Shown here one piece after another: positions 25,164 to 32,973 of a DNA stretch of 42,298 nt (the stretch's first letter is position 1; each line of letters opens with the position of its first letter). A model generated the notes under the pieces. The model was given only the letters and a program-made list of their open reading frames with translations, made no database searches and was not told where the DNA came from. Origin of the DNA: Anoxybacillus tepidamans PS2 (GTDB lineage: Bacteria > Bacillota > Bacilli > Bacillales > Anoxybacillaceae); NCBI RefSeq assembly GCF_000620165.1, contig NZ_JHVN01000023.1, positions 1 through 42,298 on the forward strand. The letters run 5' to 3'. A program made the position numbers and the translations under genes.

Positions 25164-25188
25164 TATAAATAAAAAGGGAGTGAGAAAA

Positions 25189-25371
25189 ATGGGCAGTTTG
25201 ATCCGAGAAGCAGTACTGAGGCAAAAACAATTTTACATCGGTAAACTGTTACGATTAGGAATATTTTCGAATGATACCTCCCTTCAACAATGGACGATCA
25301 GCGAATTGCGGCGCGAATATGAACGAATAGCTGCCTATGCAGAAAAAAGAAGGAGGGAGCGATTTGAATAG
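25189..25371 (+). CDS. Small basic protein, 60 aa (FbpA-like)
   Basis: The product starts MGSLIREAVLRQKQFYIGKL and continues LLRLGIFSNDTSLQQWTISELRREYERI before a basic end. The pattern resembles the small Fur-regulated basic protein FbpA family of Bacillus. The start has GGGAGTGAG upstream and replaces an earlier in-frame codon lacking a ribosome-binding site. Divergence from tnrA and the TnrA box match the B. subtilis tnrA / ykzB-ykoL arrangement, so it may be the local equivalent of one of those genes. The function is unknown. Confidence 0.75.
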   Translation: MGSLIREAVLRQKQFYIGKLLRLGIFSNDTSLQQWTISELRREYERIAAYAEKRRRERFE

Positions 25372-25498
25372 AGAGGCGTTTGAACTAGCGAAGCGAATTA
25401 TTGAATTAGACTTACAGCGAGATAAGATGTTCGAGCATCTAATGTCCCTCATAGGGGAACAAGCATATGAGTTGTTACGACTAGTACAAAACAAATAA
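25364..25498 (+). CDS. Small protein, 44 aa, second gene of the TnrA-controlled operon
   Basis: This frame begins with TTG at 25364, eight bases inside the end of the previous gene. AGGAGGGAGCGA directly precedes it, a strong ribosome-binding site that supports real translation. The product is acidic and helical: NREAFELAKRIIELDLQRDKMFEHLMSLIGEQAYELLRLVQNK. I know no named family. By position it could match the second gene of ykzB-ykoL. Confidence 0.65.
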   Translation: MNREAFELAKRIIELDLQRDKMFEHLMSLIGEQAYELLRLVQNK

Positions 25499-25584
25499 AT
25501 ATTACGCAAAAAATCAAAATATGAATGCACCAATTGACTCTCAAGTAGAGTTAAAGAAGATTTTATTACGGTGAAACGCACAAC

Positions 25585-25622
25585 TATAAAATTCGCGTAT
25601 AAATATAAAATTCGCGTATAAA
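25585..25622. repeat. Perfect tandem duplication of a 19-bp unit
   Basis: TATAAAATTCGCGTATAAA occurs twice head to tail, immediately before the terminator at 25621. Each unit is partly palindromic around TTCGCG. No role is apparent. Confidence 0.8.
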
Positions 25623-25650
25623 AAGATGGGAATTAGCCATTCCCATCTTT
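25621..25650. terminator. Bidirectional terminator
   Basis: A 12-bp stem (AAAGATGGGAAT / ATTCCCATCTTT) with a 5-base loop and A/T flanks. It lies between the plus-strand small genes and the end of the minus-strand lytT gene. Confidence 0.85.
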
Positions 25651-25762
25651 CGTTATATAAGAAGGATTGCTGATATACTTTTTTGTCTGCCAAGTATACA
25701 TGTAAATAATTAATATGCTGATTCAAAAAGTAACTATAGCTACTAATCACCCCAAAATCATT

Positions 25763-26494
25763 TTATAACTCCAATCTTTGCCGCAATGCTTTTACATAAT
25801 TGCGGCTGACAGGAATTTTTTCGTCTGTTCCTGAAAGCGTCAGCTGATAAGCGCCATTGAACCACGGGGTCAGCTGTTCCACCTTTTGGACATTCACAAG
25901 ATAGCTTTTGTGCGGACGGAAAAATAGATTTCCTTTTAATTTTTGTTCTAATTCTTTTAAAGATACCTTTGTACAATATCTTTTTTGTTTTGTTACAATG
26001 AGCGTCTCTTTAATTTCTCGGCAGCAATACAAAATATCGTGCGGAGAAACGTATACAATCCCATCTTCCCCTTCAATGGCTAACTTACGAAGCGTATGTT
26101 CCGAAGAGTCAAGCCGCTCTTTTTCAAATTTGCGAATGAGACGCAATACAGTTTCCCCGACTTGTCCCTCGTCGAACGGTTTTAGTAAATAATCGACCGC
26201 TTCATAGCGGAACGCCTCTACTGCATAATTCGGATACGCTGTTGCAAATACAATGCTTGGCGGCTGCTTCATTCGCTGCAGCATCCTTGCAAGGCTAAGC
26301 CCGGACATTTCCGCCATTTCAATATCCAAAAATACGACATCAGGCTCCAACATCACAATTTTCTCTAGAGCGCTTTCCCCACAATCTGCTTCACCAACCA
26401 ACTCAACTTGTTCATAAACGCATAATAAATGCTTCAGCTCTTCGCGACTTAACGGTTCGTCATCTACGACCATAACCCGAATGCGCAATTTCAT
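25763..26494 (-). CDS. lytT: LytTR response regulator
   Basis: This 243-residue response regulator has a receiver domain (MVVDDEPLSREEL at the start, phosphorylated Asp in VVFLDIEMAEMSG near residue 57, Lys in LLKPF). A LytTR DNA-binding domain follows (about 140-240: ILYCCREIKETLIVTKQKRY..., FFRPHKSYLVNVQKVEQLTP, IPVSRNYVKALRQRL). The start has AAAAAGGGGGAT before ATG and lies 35 bases inside the end of lytS, so the pair is coupled. In Bacillus and Staphylococcus LytST controls LrgAB/PftAB-type membrane proteins, here absent from the window. Confidence 0.92.
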   Translation of the reverse strand: MKLRIRVMVVDDEPLSREELKHLLCVYEQVELVGEADCGESALEKIVMLEPDVVFLDIEMAEMSGLSLARMLQRMKQPPSIVFATAYPNYAVEAFRYEAVDYLLKPFDEGQVGETVLRLIRKFEKERLDSSEHTLRKLAIEGEDGIVYVSPHDILYCCREIKETLIVTKQKRYCTKVSLKELEQKLKGNLFFRPHKSYLVNVQKVEQLTPWFNGAYQLTLSGTDEKIPVSRNYVKALRQRLEL

Positions 26495-28244
26495 ATCCCC
26501 CTTTTTCCTCGTGTTTCAGCGGGACCATTAATTGAACCGTTGTTCCCTCTCCTTCTTTCGATATAATCGAAAAATGCGCCTCTTCTCCAAGCAGCGATTT
26601 TACCCGTTCGTTCACATTATATAATCCGATTCCTGCCCCTTGTTGCGACACAATCGGGGCTCGCAATAGCCGCGAAACCTGTTCCTCCGACATACCTTTT
26701 CCGTTATCAGAAACGGAAATTCGCACCATATTTCCATGCGATTGAACGGAAATGATGATTTCACTTCCTTTTTTCATATGCTTTAGTCCATGTTTTACCG
26801 CGTTTTCAACAAGCGGCTGTAGCGTCATCGTCGGCAGCGTCACTTGTTCATATCCTTCCTCAATCTCGTACCGTACGCGCAGCTTGTCTTGGAATCTCGC
26901 TTCTTCAATTGTCAAATACGCTTGGACGTGACGGATTTCTTCTTCCAATGTAGACATCATTTCAGTCGCACCAATCAAATTCTTTCTGAAATAATAAGCT
27001 AAAGAAACGAGAAGCTGCCTCGCTTTATTGGGGTCAAGGCGAACACATGACACAATCGTATTGAGCGCATTGAACAAAAAATGCGGATGCACTTGTGCAT
27101 GCAATGCCTTAATTTGTGCCTCTTTCATCAATTGATAATACTTTTCTGCTTCAGCAATCTCCAGCTGCAAGCTTAAAAGTGATGATAATCCTTTCACAAA
27201 TTCAAATGTAATCGACGATAAATCTGCTTCCGATTGAAAATAAAACTTTAGTGTCCCCACCGTTTCATCTTTTCGCTTCAACGGGGCGATAATCGCCTGG
27301 TGCAACGGACAATCCCGGTCATGACAAACGACTCGATCGTGCACAACCATCATCTCGCCCGTTTCGATCACTTGACGGGTCGTTTCCGTTTGAATCGGTT
27401 CATTCGCAAAATGATGATCACTTCCAGCTCCTACATGAGCAAGAATGTGAGTTCGATCGGTTACTGCGACGGCAACCGACGGAACTTCTTTAATAAAAAG
27501 CTCACAAATCGCTTTGGCCGATTGAGACGTCAGCCCGTTGCGCAAATGATGCACCGTTGCTTCTGCAAGACGCATCGCTTTCTCCGCTTGCAAAGCCCCG
27601 GCTTTCTCTTCCTCATGAAACACGTTGCGAATCACTAAAATAAAAATAGCGCTCCCTAGCCCATTGGCGATAATCATTGGTATGCCAATTTCCTCCACTA
27701 AAAGCCATGCTCGTTCAAATGGCTTAGCTATCAATAAAATAACAAGCATCTGTAAAGCCTCCGCCGCCATGCCAACGACAAGCGCCACAGCCGGTGAAAG
27801 TGCAAACGTTCTTTTCTTGCGATGATGCACCATCCCCGCAATCGCTCCAGCAACCATTGTTGAAACCCCGCAAGCCACCGCTGTAAAGCCGCCAAGAAAC
27901 AATCGGTGAATGCCTGCGATAATCCCAGCTCCAAGCCCCACTTGCCATCCGCCGAGAAGTCCGGCAATGACCACACCAATCACGCGTGAATTCGCGAGCG
28001 CTTCATTTTCTTTTAATGACCATGTCCATTTTGATACTGCAAACGTTTCTACATGCACCGTCAAACCGGTATAAGTGCCGACAATACCGAAGATTCCGAA
28101 AATTAACATGATAATAAACCGCTGCATTCCATCTACTTTCTGATGATAAATCAATCGGCGAAAATAGGGAAGACGCGTTAATAAAAAAGCGACCATTACA
28201 ATAATCCCAAGCCGTTCTACCATCGTCAGACAAAGCTGCCACAC
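26460..28244 (-). CDS. lytS: LytS-type sensor histidine kinase
   Basis: This kinase of about 594 residues has the LytS layout. A 5TM-LYT receiver region with about six helices (residues 1-210) is followed by a GAF domain (about 225-360) with ILAHVGAGSDHH and CHDRDCPLHQ. Then come a short coiled coil, the His-kinase segment ALHAQVHPHFLFNALNTI and an ATPase domain with QPLVENAVKHGL, VSDNGKGMS and GAGIGLYNVNER. The frame opens with GTG at 28253. I prefer the GTG at 28244, because AGAGGTG sits at the right distance and the length then equals the usual LytS. LytST in B. subtilis responds to pyruvate or acetate-related signals. Confidence 0.92.
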   Translation of the reverse strand: MWQLCLTMVERLGIIVMVAFLLTRLPYFRRLIYHQKVDGMQRFIIMLIFGIFGIVGTYTGLTVHVETFAVSKWTWSLKENEALANSRVIGVVIAGLLGGWQVGLGAGIIAGIHRLFLGGFTAVACGVSTMVAGAIAGMVHHRKKRTFALSPAVALVVGMAAEALQMLVILLIAKPFERAWLLVEEIGIPMIIANGLGSAIFILVIRNVFHEEEKAGALQAEKAMRLAEATVHHLRNGLTSQSAKAICELFIKEVPSVAVAVTDRTHILAHVGAGSDHHFANEPIQTETTRQVIETGEMMVVHDRVVCHDRDCPLHQAIIAPLKRKDETVGTLKFYFQSEADLSSITFEFVKGLSSLLSLQLEIAEAEKYYQLMKEAQIKALHAQVHPHFLFNALNTIVSCVRLDPNKARQLLVSLAYYFRKNLIGATEMMSTLEEEIRHVQAYLTIEEARFQDKLRVRYEIEEGYEQVTLPTMTLQPLVENAVKHGLKHMKKGSEIIISVQSHGNMVRISVSDNGKGMSEEQVSRLLRAPIVSQQGAGIGLYNVNERVKSLLGEEAHFSIISKEGEGTTVQLMVPLKHEEKGGYEIAHSGYGRR

Positions 28245-28933
28245 TGCTTTCACCTCTACTTTGATCTTATCATCGATTATACAAAAGACTCACATGTTTT
28301 TACACTAAAAAAATAAATGGCTAGACTTAGAGGAACGGGTTCACCTTTGTCGTGGAAAAATTGAATTGACACGCAAAATGGTGTATTAACTGACAATCAG
28401 TTTTACATGCCGTTTTTGTTGTTATATCAAACTTTTTACATTTTGATAGTCAGTTTGACAGGAAAATGTTATCCATTTTCCTAGTAATTTTAAGTATCAT
28501 TTTAAATTCCCAAAAAACTATTTACATTAAGAGGTTATTTTTAACATATCTACCGAGAAGTCTCCCACCTCTAATGGAAGTATAGGTGAGGAAGGTTCAT
28601 TAATATTGAACTTCAAAAAGGCAGAACTAGAATATTAAAAAGCGAGGAGATGAGGAAGCTTTTGAGGTGTTAGTTGAAAAAACTACACTTTACACTCAAA
28701 AATACTGAAGAAACACAGGAACTAAAATTATTCAAACAAGCACTCAATATACATTAAAATCTTGATTCTTCCCTAAAATAACTGTAGATATTTTATTCAT
28801 CGATATACCATGTTCTGTTAAAGAACGATGTTGATTGCAATCCAACAGACAGGTTAGATTAATTAAGAGAAGAATAATCTCAGCTATTAGAATTACATAG
28901 GGTGCACATACAAAGAAGAGAGGACAGAATAGA
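28245..28933. other. AT-rich 690-bp stretch with repeat P2 and decayed coding traces
   Basis: No intact gene is seen. A TATAAT on the minus strand near 28280 could serve lytS. Repeat P2 lies at 28545-28600. After it a short stop-bounded frame reads NIKKRGDEEAFEVLVEKT, which resembles the start of a sigma-70-type region 2. A further one just before 28934 reads SQLLELHRVHIQRREDRIEW. These suggest remnants of a broken gene, but they are too short to name. Confidence 0.4.
28545..28600 (+). repeat. Miniature IS605-like element P2 (56 bp)
   Basis: The unit follows TTTAA, starts CATATCTACCGAGAAG, has arms CTCCCACCT and AGGTGAGG and ends GGTTCAT. It is one of four related copies in the window. Confidence 0.7.
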
Positions 28934-29017
28934 ATGGATATTTCAAAAGTAAGAATTAATATTGACATGGAAAATGTGGTGTTTGTTGAAGAATATAATT
29001 ATATAGCGGATTCATGA
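28934..29017 (+). CDS. Possible 27-aa peptide overlapping the next gene
   Basis: ATG at 28934 follows GAAGAGAGGACAGAATAGA and encodes a 27-residue acidic peptide (MDISKVRINIDMENVVFVEE...). Its stop overlaps the ATG of the next gene in an ATGA junction. That junction is the main reason to list it. It may be a leader that couples translation or the tail of a broken gene. Confidence 0.35.
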   Translation: MDISKVRINIDMENVVFVEEYNYIADS

Positions 29018-29481
29018 CGAATATGAATATATCTAGCGGTGATTTTGTCTTCTCGCACTCCAAATCGAAAGCCATGTCTGCGTATATTTTAAGATGGTTG
29101 TTAAGACAGATGCGTCTATTAGCGAAAAAAAATAACCCCATTAAAAAAAGAGAAGTATATTTTTTACCTCACAACGGAAAATACATTTTGTTGGAATTGG
29201 TAGAAGAAGAAATACTATCTATCGATTTCGTTAAAAGAATCAACTATAATCCTTGGATTGTTCATAGCATTTATTCTGAAGATGGAGAATTGCTAACTAC
29301 TACCTTTCATTGTTTATATGACGATTTTTTTATGGAAACATATCGGCAAGCCGAGCAGTTTTTTCATACATTTAAAGATTCTTTTCCTCAAACTAGCGAG
29401 ATGTTTGTGTTGGAACAAGAGTTGTATTATTCAAAAAAGATTGTTAATAAAATAACAAAAAAGAAGCCATTAAAAGATTGA
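29014..29481 (+). CDS. Hypothetical protein, 155 aa
   Basis: I do not recognise a family. The protein is soluble, with a basic N-terminal helix (SAYILRWLLRQMRLLAKKNNPIKKRE) and a mixed alpha/beta body (VYFLPHNGKYILLELVEEEILSIDFVKRI, then WIVHSIYSEDGELLTTTFHCLYDDFFMETYRQAEQFFHTF). It ends in a Lys-rich tail. Its DNA is AT-rich compared with its neighbours, hinting at recent acquisition. No ribosome-binding site precedes the ATG. Initiation may depend on coupling to the small frame upstream. A good terminator follows. Confidence 0.6.
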   Translation: MTNMNISSGDFVFSHSKSKAMSAYILRWLLRQMRLLAKKNNPIKKREVYFLPHNGKYILLELVEEEILSIDFVKRINYNPWIVHSIYSEDGELLTTTFHCLYDDFFMETYRQAEQFFHTFKDSFPQTSEMFVLEQELYYSKKIVNKITKKKPLKD

Positions 29482-29556
29482 AACGATTTTTTTCTTTTGC
29501 CAAACAATCAACACCATCTTTTAATAAAGGCTTGGTAATAAAAGTGATAATGACAA

Positions 29557-29586
29557 AAAGCTCGGCTATTTGCCGAGTTTTTCGTT
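29557..29586 (+). terminator. Terminator after the 155-aa gene
   Basis: The stem CTCGGC / GCCGAG with a 5-base loop is followed by TTTTT, and an A-run precedes it. It could also serve the minus-strand gene at 29753. Confidence 0.8.
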
Positions 29587-29752
29587 TCCATCATTCTGCC
29601 GAAAACCACGTCATTTTGGATTTTCTGCCTTAAAATTGAGCCTGTTAGACTTCGAGTGCCAGCCCTTTATTTGCCACGTAAATAATAGTTTGTAATCACC
29701 TCATTTGTTTTCCTCGATAAACGCACCTTTCGATGTATCCCGCGTTTCTCCA

Positions 29753-30823
29753 TCACAACTTATCTACTCTGCCCATCGCTTCCCTCACAGCCTCTCTCGC
29801 CTCTTCCATTAGCAAAGAAAGAAGCTCTGCGGCTGGCATCTCTTTAGCAAGCCGATACCCTCGTCCAGCCCATAGCGCCATCGTATGCGGATCGTTCTGC
29901 TCTGCCGCTGCCTTTCGAAGACTTTTCGTCATATGGTGCACTTGCGGATAAGCCGCCGGTGCCATCGCATCATATTTAGCCAAAAATCGATTCACTAACC
30001 CGCGCGCTGGGCGACCTGTAAAAGCGCGAGTCACAACGGTTTCAGAAAACTGTGGATCGACAAGCGCTGCTTTGTGAACGGGATGTGCCCCGCTTTCCGA
30101 ACAGCGTAAAAATGCCGTTCCTAACTGCGCCGCGCACGCACCCGCTGCTAGCACTGCGGCAAGATCGCGTCCCGTCATAATCCCCCCTGCCCCAATTAAC
30201 GGAAGATCAACGATGGTACGAATTTGCTGCAACAGAGTGAAAAGACCTATGTGCTGATCTGCATCTTTTGCATTTCGAAATACGGCTCGATGCGCTCCGG
30301 CTTCTTCTCCTTGAACACATAGAGCCTCTGCTCCTGCTTGTGCCGCTATGATCGCTTCCTCTGTTGATGTGACCGTGACGATAACAAAAGATCCGTTCGC
30401 TTTTAAGCGGGCGATAATATCTGCCGAAGGACATCCAAACGTAAAGCTAACTACCGGAATTTTCTCGTTATATAAAACAACAAGCTTCGCTTCCCAATCG
30501 TCGTCGTCCCATTGGCAATCCCCAAGCGGCACTCCTAACCGCTCTGCTTCCTTTCTTAGTTCTTTCTGATAGGAAGATAGGGCTTTTTCATCGCTACTTT
30601 GCGCGCCCGGTACAAATACGTTCACGCCGAATGGGGCGGACGTCATTTCCCGAACCGCTATGATTTCCTTTCTCATCTCTTCTGCCGTTTTGTAGCCGCC
30701 CGCTAAAAACCCGAGTCCGCCTGCATTGGAAACCGTTGCCGCCAATCGAGGCGTCGACACTCCGCCAGCCATTGGCGCTTGAATAATTGGAATTCGAAGC
30801 GTATGAAGTATTGTTTTCTGCAT
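29753..30823 (-). CDS. Nitronate monooxygenase (2-nitropropane dioxygenase family)
   Basis: This 356-residue FMN-binding TIM barrel oxidises alkyl nitronates. It begins TLRIPIIQAPMAGGVSTPRLAATVSNAGGLGFLAGGY and shows VVSFTFGCP near residue 125. The catalytic His lies in GEEAGAHRA near residue 190. The phosphate-binding segment is LPLIGAGGIMTGRDLAAVLAAGACAAQLGTAFL near residue 215. AGGAGGAATACAGAA precedes the ATG. It follows the enoyl-CoA hydratase gene on the same strand, with a hairpin between them. Confidence 0.92.
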   Translation of the reverse strand: MQKTILHTLRIPIIQAPMAGGVSTPRLAATVSNAGGLGFLAGGYKTAEEMRKEIIAVREMTSAPFGVNVFVPGAQSSDEKALSSYQKELRKEAERLGVPLGDCQWDDDDWEAKLVVLYNEKIPVVSFTFGCPSADIIARLKANGSFVIVTVTSTEEAIIAAQAGAEALCVQGEEAGAHRAVFRNAKDADQHIGLFTLLQQIRTIVDLPLIGAGGIMTGRDLAAVLAAGACAAQLGTAFLRCSESGAHPVHKAALVDPQFSETVVTRAFTGRPARGLVNRFLAKYDAMAPAAYPQVHHMTKSLRKAAAEQNDPHTMALWAGRGYRLAKEMPAAELLSLLMEEAREAVREAMGRVDKL

Positions 30824-30857
30824 TTCTGTATTCCTCCTGTCTCAATGATAAAAACAA

Positions 30858-30888
30858 ACCTGTTACCCGCGTTTTCGCGGCAACAGGT
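30858..30888 (-). terminator. Hairpin downstream of the enoyl-CoA hydratase gene
   Basis: Arms ACCTGTT / AACAGGT enclose an inner stem CCGCG / CGCGG with a TTTT loop. On the minus strand TTGTTTTTATC follows. It lies 48 bp past the hydratase stop and 34 bp before the next start. Confidence 0.65.
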
Positions 30889-30936
30889 ACGTTGATACAA
30901 AAGATACACTACTATGTATCTAATCAATAGAACGAC

Positions 30937-31701
30937 TTACCGCCCTATAAAATTCGGTTTTCTTTTTTCAAGAAATGCCCGCACGCCCTCGCGGTGATCT
31001 TCCGTTTGTCGCATTTTTTGTTGCGCTTCTGTTTCAAGTTGGAGCACACGATGCAGCTCATCTTTCGTTACATCAGCATACAACATCTTCGTTGCGATCA
31101 TCGCCTGTAGTGGTTTAGCTCGCCACTCAGCAATTTTTTGTTCAATTTGTGCTATATCTTCGGCAACAAAATCCACGATGCCATGCTTATACGCCTCGTC
31201 TGCGCTCATTTGTTTGCCTTCCCAAATCAGGTGCTTCGCTTTCACGACACCGACCCGTTTCGCTAAAAAGAAATGCCCTCCACCATCCGGAATGAGCCCA
31301 ATACCGATAAAATTCATGGCTAAACGCGCTTCTTTAGTCGCCATCACATAGTCGCTCGCTAACGCGAAGCTGAGGCCTAGCCCTGCTGCCGGCCCGTGTA
31401 TCGCTGCCACCACAATTTTCGGCATCGTATACAAGGTTGTAATGACTTGCTTAATGGTGTTCATCACCTCGTAAAACTTTTCCGGGGCATCGACACTCAA
31501 CATCGTTTTAATGTCGCCGCCAGCAGAAAACCCTCTTCCCCTGCCGCGCACAACAACGATCGATGCCTCGCTTCGCTCGATTTGCTGCAACACCTCTACT
31601 AATTCATTTAACATTTGTACATCCATTGCATTTAAGGAATCTGGGCGATTTAACTCCAATACCGCTACATTTTCTGAAAAAGCCAACGATACTGTTTGCA
31701 T
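30937..31701 (-). CDS. yhaR: Enoyl-CoA hydratase/isomerase family protein (YhaR-like)
   Basis: This 254-residue crotonase-fold enzyme acts on acyl-CoA esters. It shows LNRPDSLNAMDVQML, the oxyanion-hole segments GRGRGFSAGGDIKTM near residue 60 and IHGPAAGLGLSFALASDYVMA near residue 105, and GLIPDGGGHFFLAKRVG near residue 135. The usual catalytic Glu of the second acid position is Asp in this last segment, so its exact reaction is uncertain. The size matches B. subtilis YhaR. The start ATG at 31701 has GGGGGAGTAAA in front. An upstream in-frame codon at 31737 has none. Confidence 0.9.
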   Translation of the reverse strand: MQTVSLAFSENVAVLELNRPDSLNAMDVQMLNELVEVLQQIERSEASIVVVRGRGRGFSAGGDIKTMLSVDAPEKFYEVMNTIKQVITTLYTMPKIVVAAIHGPAAGLGLSFALASDYVMATKEARLAMNFIGIGLIPDGGGHFFLAKRVGVVKAKHLIWEGKQMSADEAYKHGIVDFVAEDIAQIEQKIAEWRAKPLQAMIATKMLYADVTKDELHRVLQLETEAQQKMRQTEDHREGVRAFLEKRKPNFIGR

Positions 31702-32092
31702 TTTACTCCCCCTGTTTGACCGATTTTTTCCCTTCATTATTGTATTTCCCCGTAGTTTTCAAATTTCCTTTTTTATCACTTTCCTACACGAGATTCCTAT
31801 CTAAAGAAATAGGAAGGGCATGATCTCCATGAGAAGGTGGGAGACGACTGGCCGTTGGTATTAACCTAAGTGGTTGAAGAATAAGAACATATGTTCTATC
31901 CTCTACTTGTAAGACTTTTTACAGCTTCTAATTTGCATTTTAAGCCGTTTTGGCTATCGAGATTGTCAAATATGTAGTTAGAAATGGGTGTTGTTGAAGA
32001 ACGTGTCTGAGCGTTCTATGAAGAGTTGTAACGACTAATGCGTTTGAGGAACTTCTCTGAACGACATAATTTTTATTTTAGGAGGGAATAAC
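31702..32092. other. 391-bp intergenic stretch
   Basis: It holds the divergent upstream regions of the hydratase gene and the DUF1801 gene. A small hairpin TTCCTATCTAAAGAAATAGGAA is present near 31795. No further gene or firm promoter is visible. Confidence 0.45.
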
Positions 32093-32461
32093 ATGGAAGT
32101 TTTTGCGAAATATTTAGCAAGTATCGATAACCCCGACCATCGTGACCGAACAGAGAAAGTTTTGGCATGGGTTGCTAATCAATTTCCAAATTTGGAGCCA
32201 CAAATTAAGTGGAACACGCCAATGTTTACCGATCATGGCACATTTATCATTGGCTTTTCCACGGCAAAGCATCATCTAAGCGTTTCACCCGAAGAAGTAT
32301 GCATTGCGCACTTCGCCGATGACATTGCACAAGCTGGCTACAGCGCTACCAAAGGTTTGTTTCGAATTCCTTGGAATGAGCCGGTAAATTACGAACTGCT
32401 TGAGAAAATCATTCAATTTAACGTAATTTCCGAAAGAAGTCTCCCGCCTCAAGGAACGTGA
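32093..32461 (+). CDS. DUF1801 (YdhG-like) protein, C-terminus replaced by IS insertion
   Basis: The protein has the YdhG/DUF1801 pattern, a small fold with [65 protein letters not shown] and IQFN near the end. Element B inserted after TTTAA at 32417-32421. As a result the last 13 native residues (IEDKANCSTFWQK, still encoded at 34213-34255) are replaced by 12 residues read from the element ([12 protein letters not shown]). Reconstruction gives a normal 123-residue product. Only the C-terminal end is lost, so some function may remain. AGGAGGGAATAAC precedes the ATG. Confidence 0.85.
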   Translation: MEVFAKYLASIDNPDHRDRTEKVLAWVANQFPNLEPQIKWNTPMFTDHGTFIIGFSTAKHHLSVSPEEVCIAHFADDIAQAGYSATKGLFRIPWNEPVNYELLEKIIQFNVISERSLPPQGT

Positions 32462-32563
32462 AGGGCACAGCCCCGTGAGTAGGCTGGGAGATGAATTTCG
32501 GTTGGCGATAACCAAAGGTTTTGATATAATCAGTCTTATAAAGATAAAAGGATTGATATATCA

Positions 32564-32962
32564 ATGAAATTAGATAGTAATAATCATTCAGTGTTCTCGT
32601 TGCATTATCATCTTGTATTAGTCGTGAAGTACCGCAGAGAAGTATTCACTGATGAAATATCTGATTTTGCAAAAAATATGTTTATTGAGATTGGAAGCAA
32701 ATACAACATTACTTTGACAGAATGGAATCATGACAACGATCATGTTCACGTTCTATTCAAAGCCCATCCTAATTCCGAATTGTCAAAGTTTATCAATGCC
32801 TATAAAAGCGCAAGTTCTCGACTGATAAAGAAAAATTTTCCTCATATCAGAACAAAACTGTGGAAAGAAATGTTTTGGTCAAGAAGCTTTTGTCTGCTTA
32901 CAACAGGCGGTGCTCCAATAGATGTCATAAGGAAGTATATTGAGAATCAAGGCAAAAAGTGA
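32564..32962 (+). CDS. tnpA: TnpA Y1 (HUH) transposase of element B
   Basis: This 132-residue IS200/IS605 transposase cuts and joins single-stranded DNA at hairpin ends. The HUH motif is H60-V-H62 (NDHVHVLFKAHP) and the catalytic Tyr is Y125 (IRKYIENQG). The start region FSLHYHLVLVVKYRREVF is typical. The length is normal. tnpB follows after 11 bases. The ribosome-binding site is weak (AAAGG), fitting the low expression usual for transposases. Confidence 0.95.
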   Translation: MKLDSNNHSVFSLHYHLVLVVKYRREVFTDEISDFAKNMFIEIGSKYNITLTEWNHDNDHVHVLFKAHPNSELSKFINAYKSASSRLIKKNFPHIRTKLWKEMFWSRSFCLLTTGGAPIDVIRKYIENQGKK

Positions 32963-32973
32963 GTTGATGAGAT

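Noticed and set aside
25541-25750. 69-residue hydrophobic minus-strand frame
   Set aside because: It runs through the strong bidirectional terminator and the 19-bp tandem repeat, so it cannot be a normal gene.
28744-28968. 74-residue hydrophobic minus-strand frame
   Set aside because: It is AT-rich and Leu/Ile-rich by composition, has no ribosome-binding site, and lies opposite plus-strand coding traces.
31810-31850. Possible fifth miniature element (GGTGGGAGACGAC on plus strand)
   Set aside because: Only the core GTCTCCCACCT matches when reversed. The TTTAA and TTCAT ends are missing, so it is at most a remnant.
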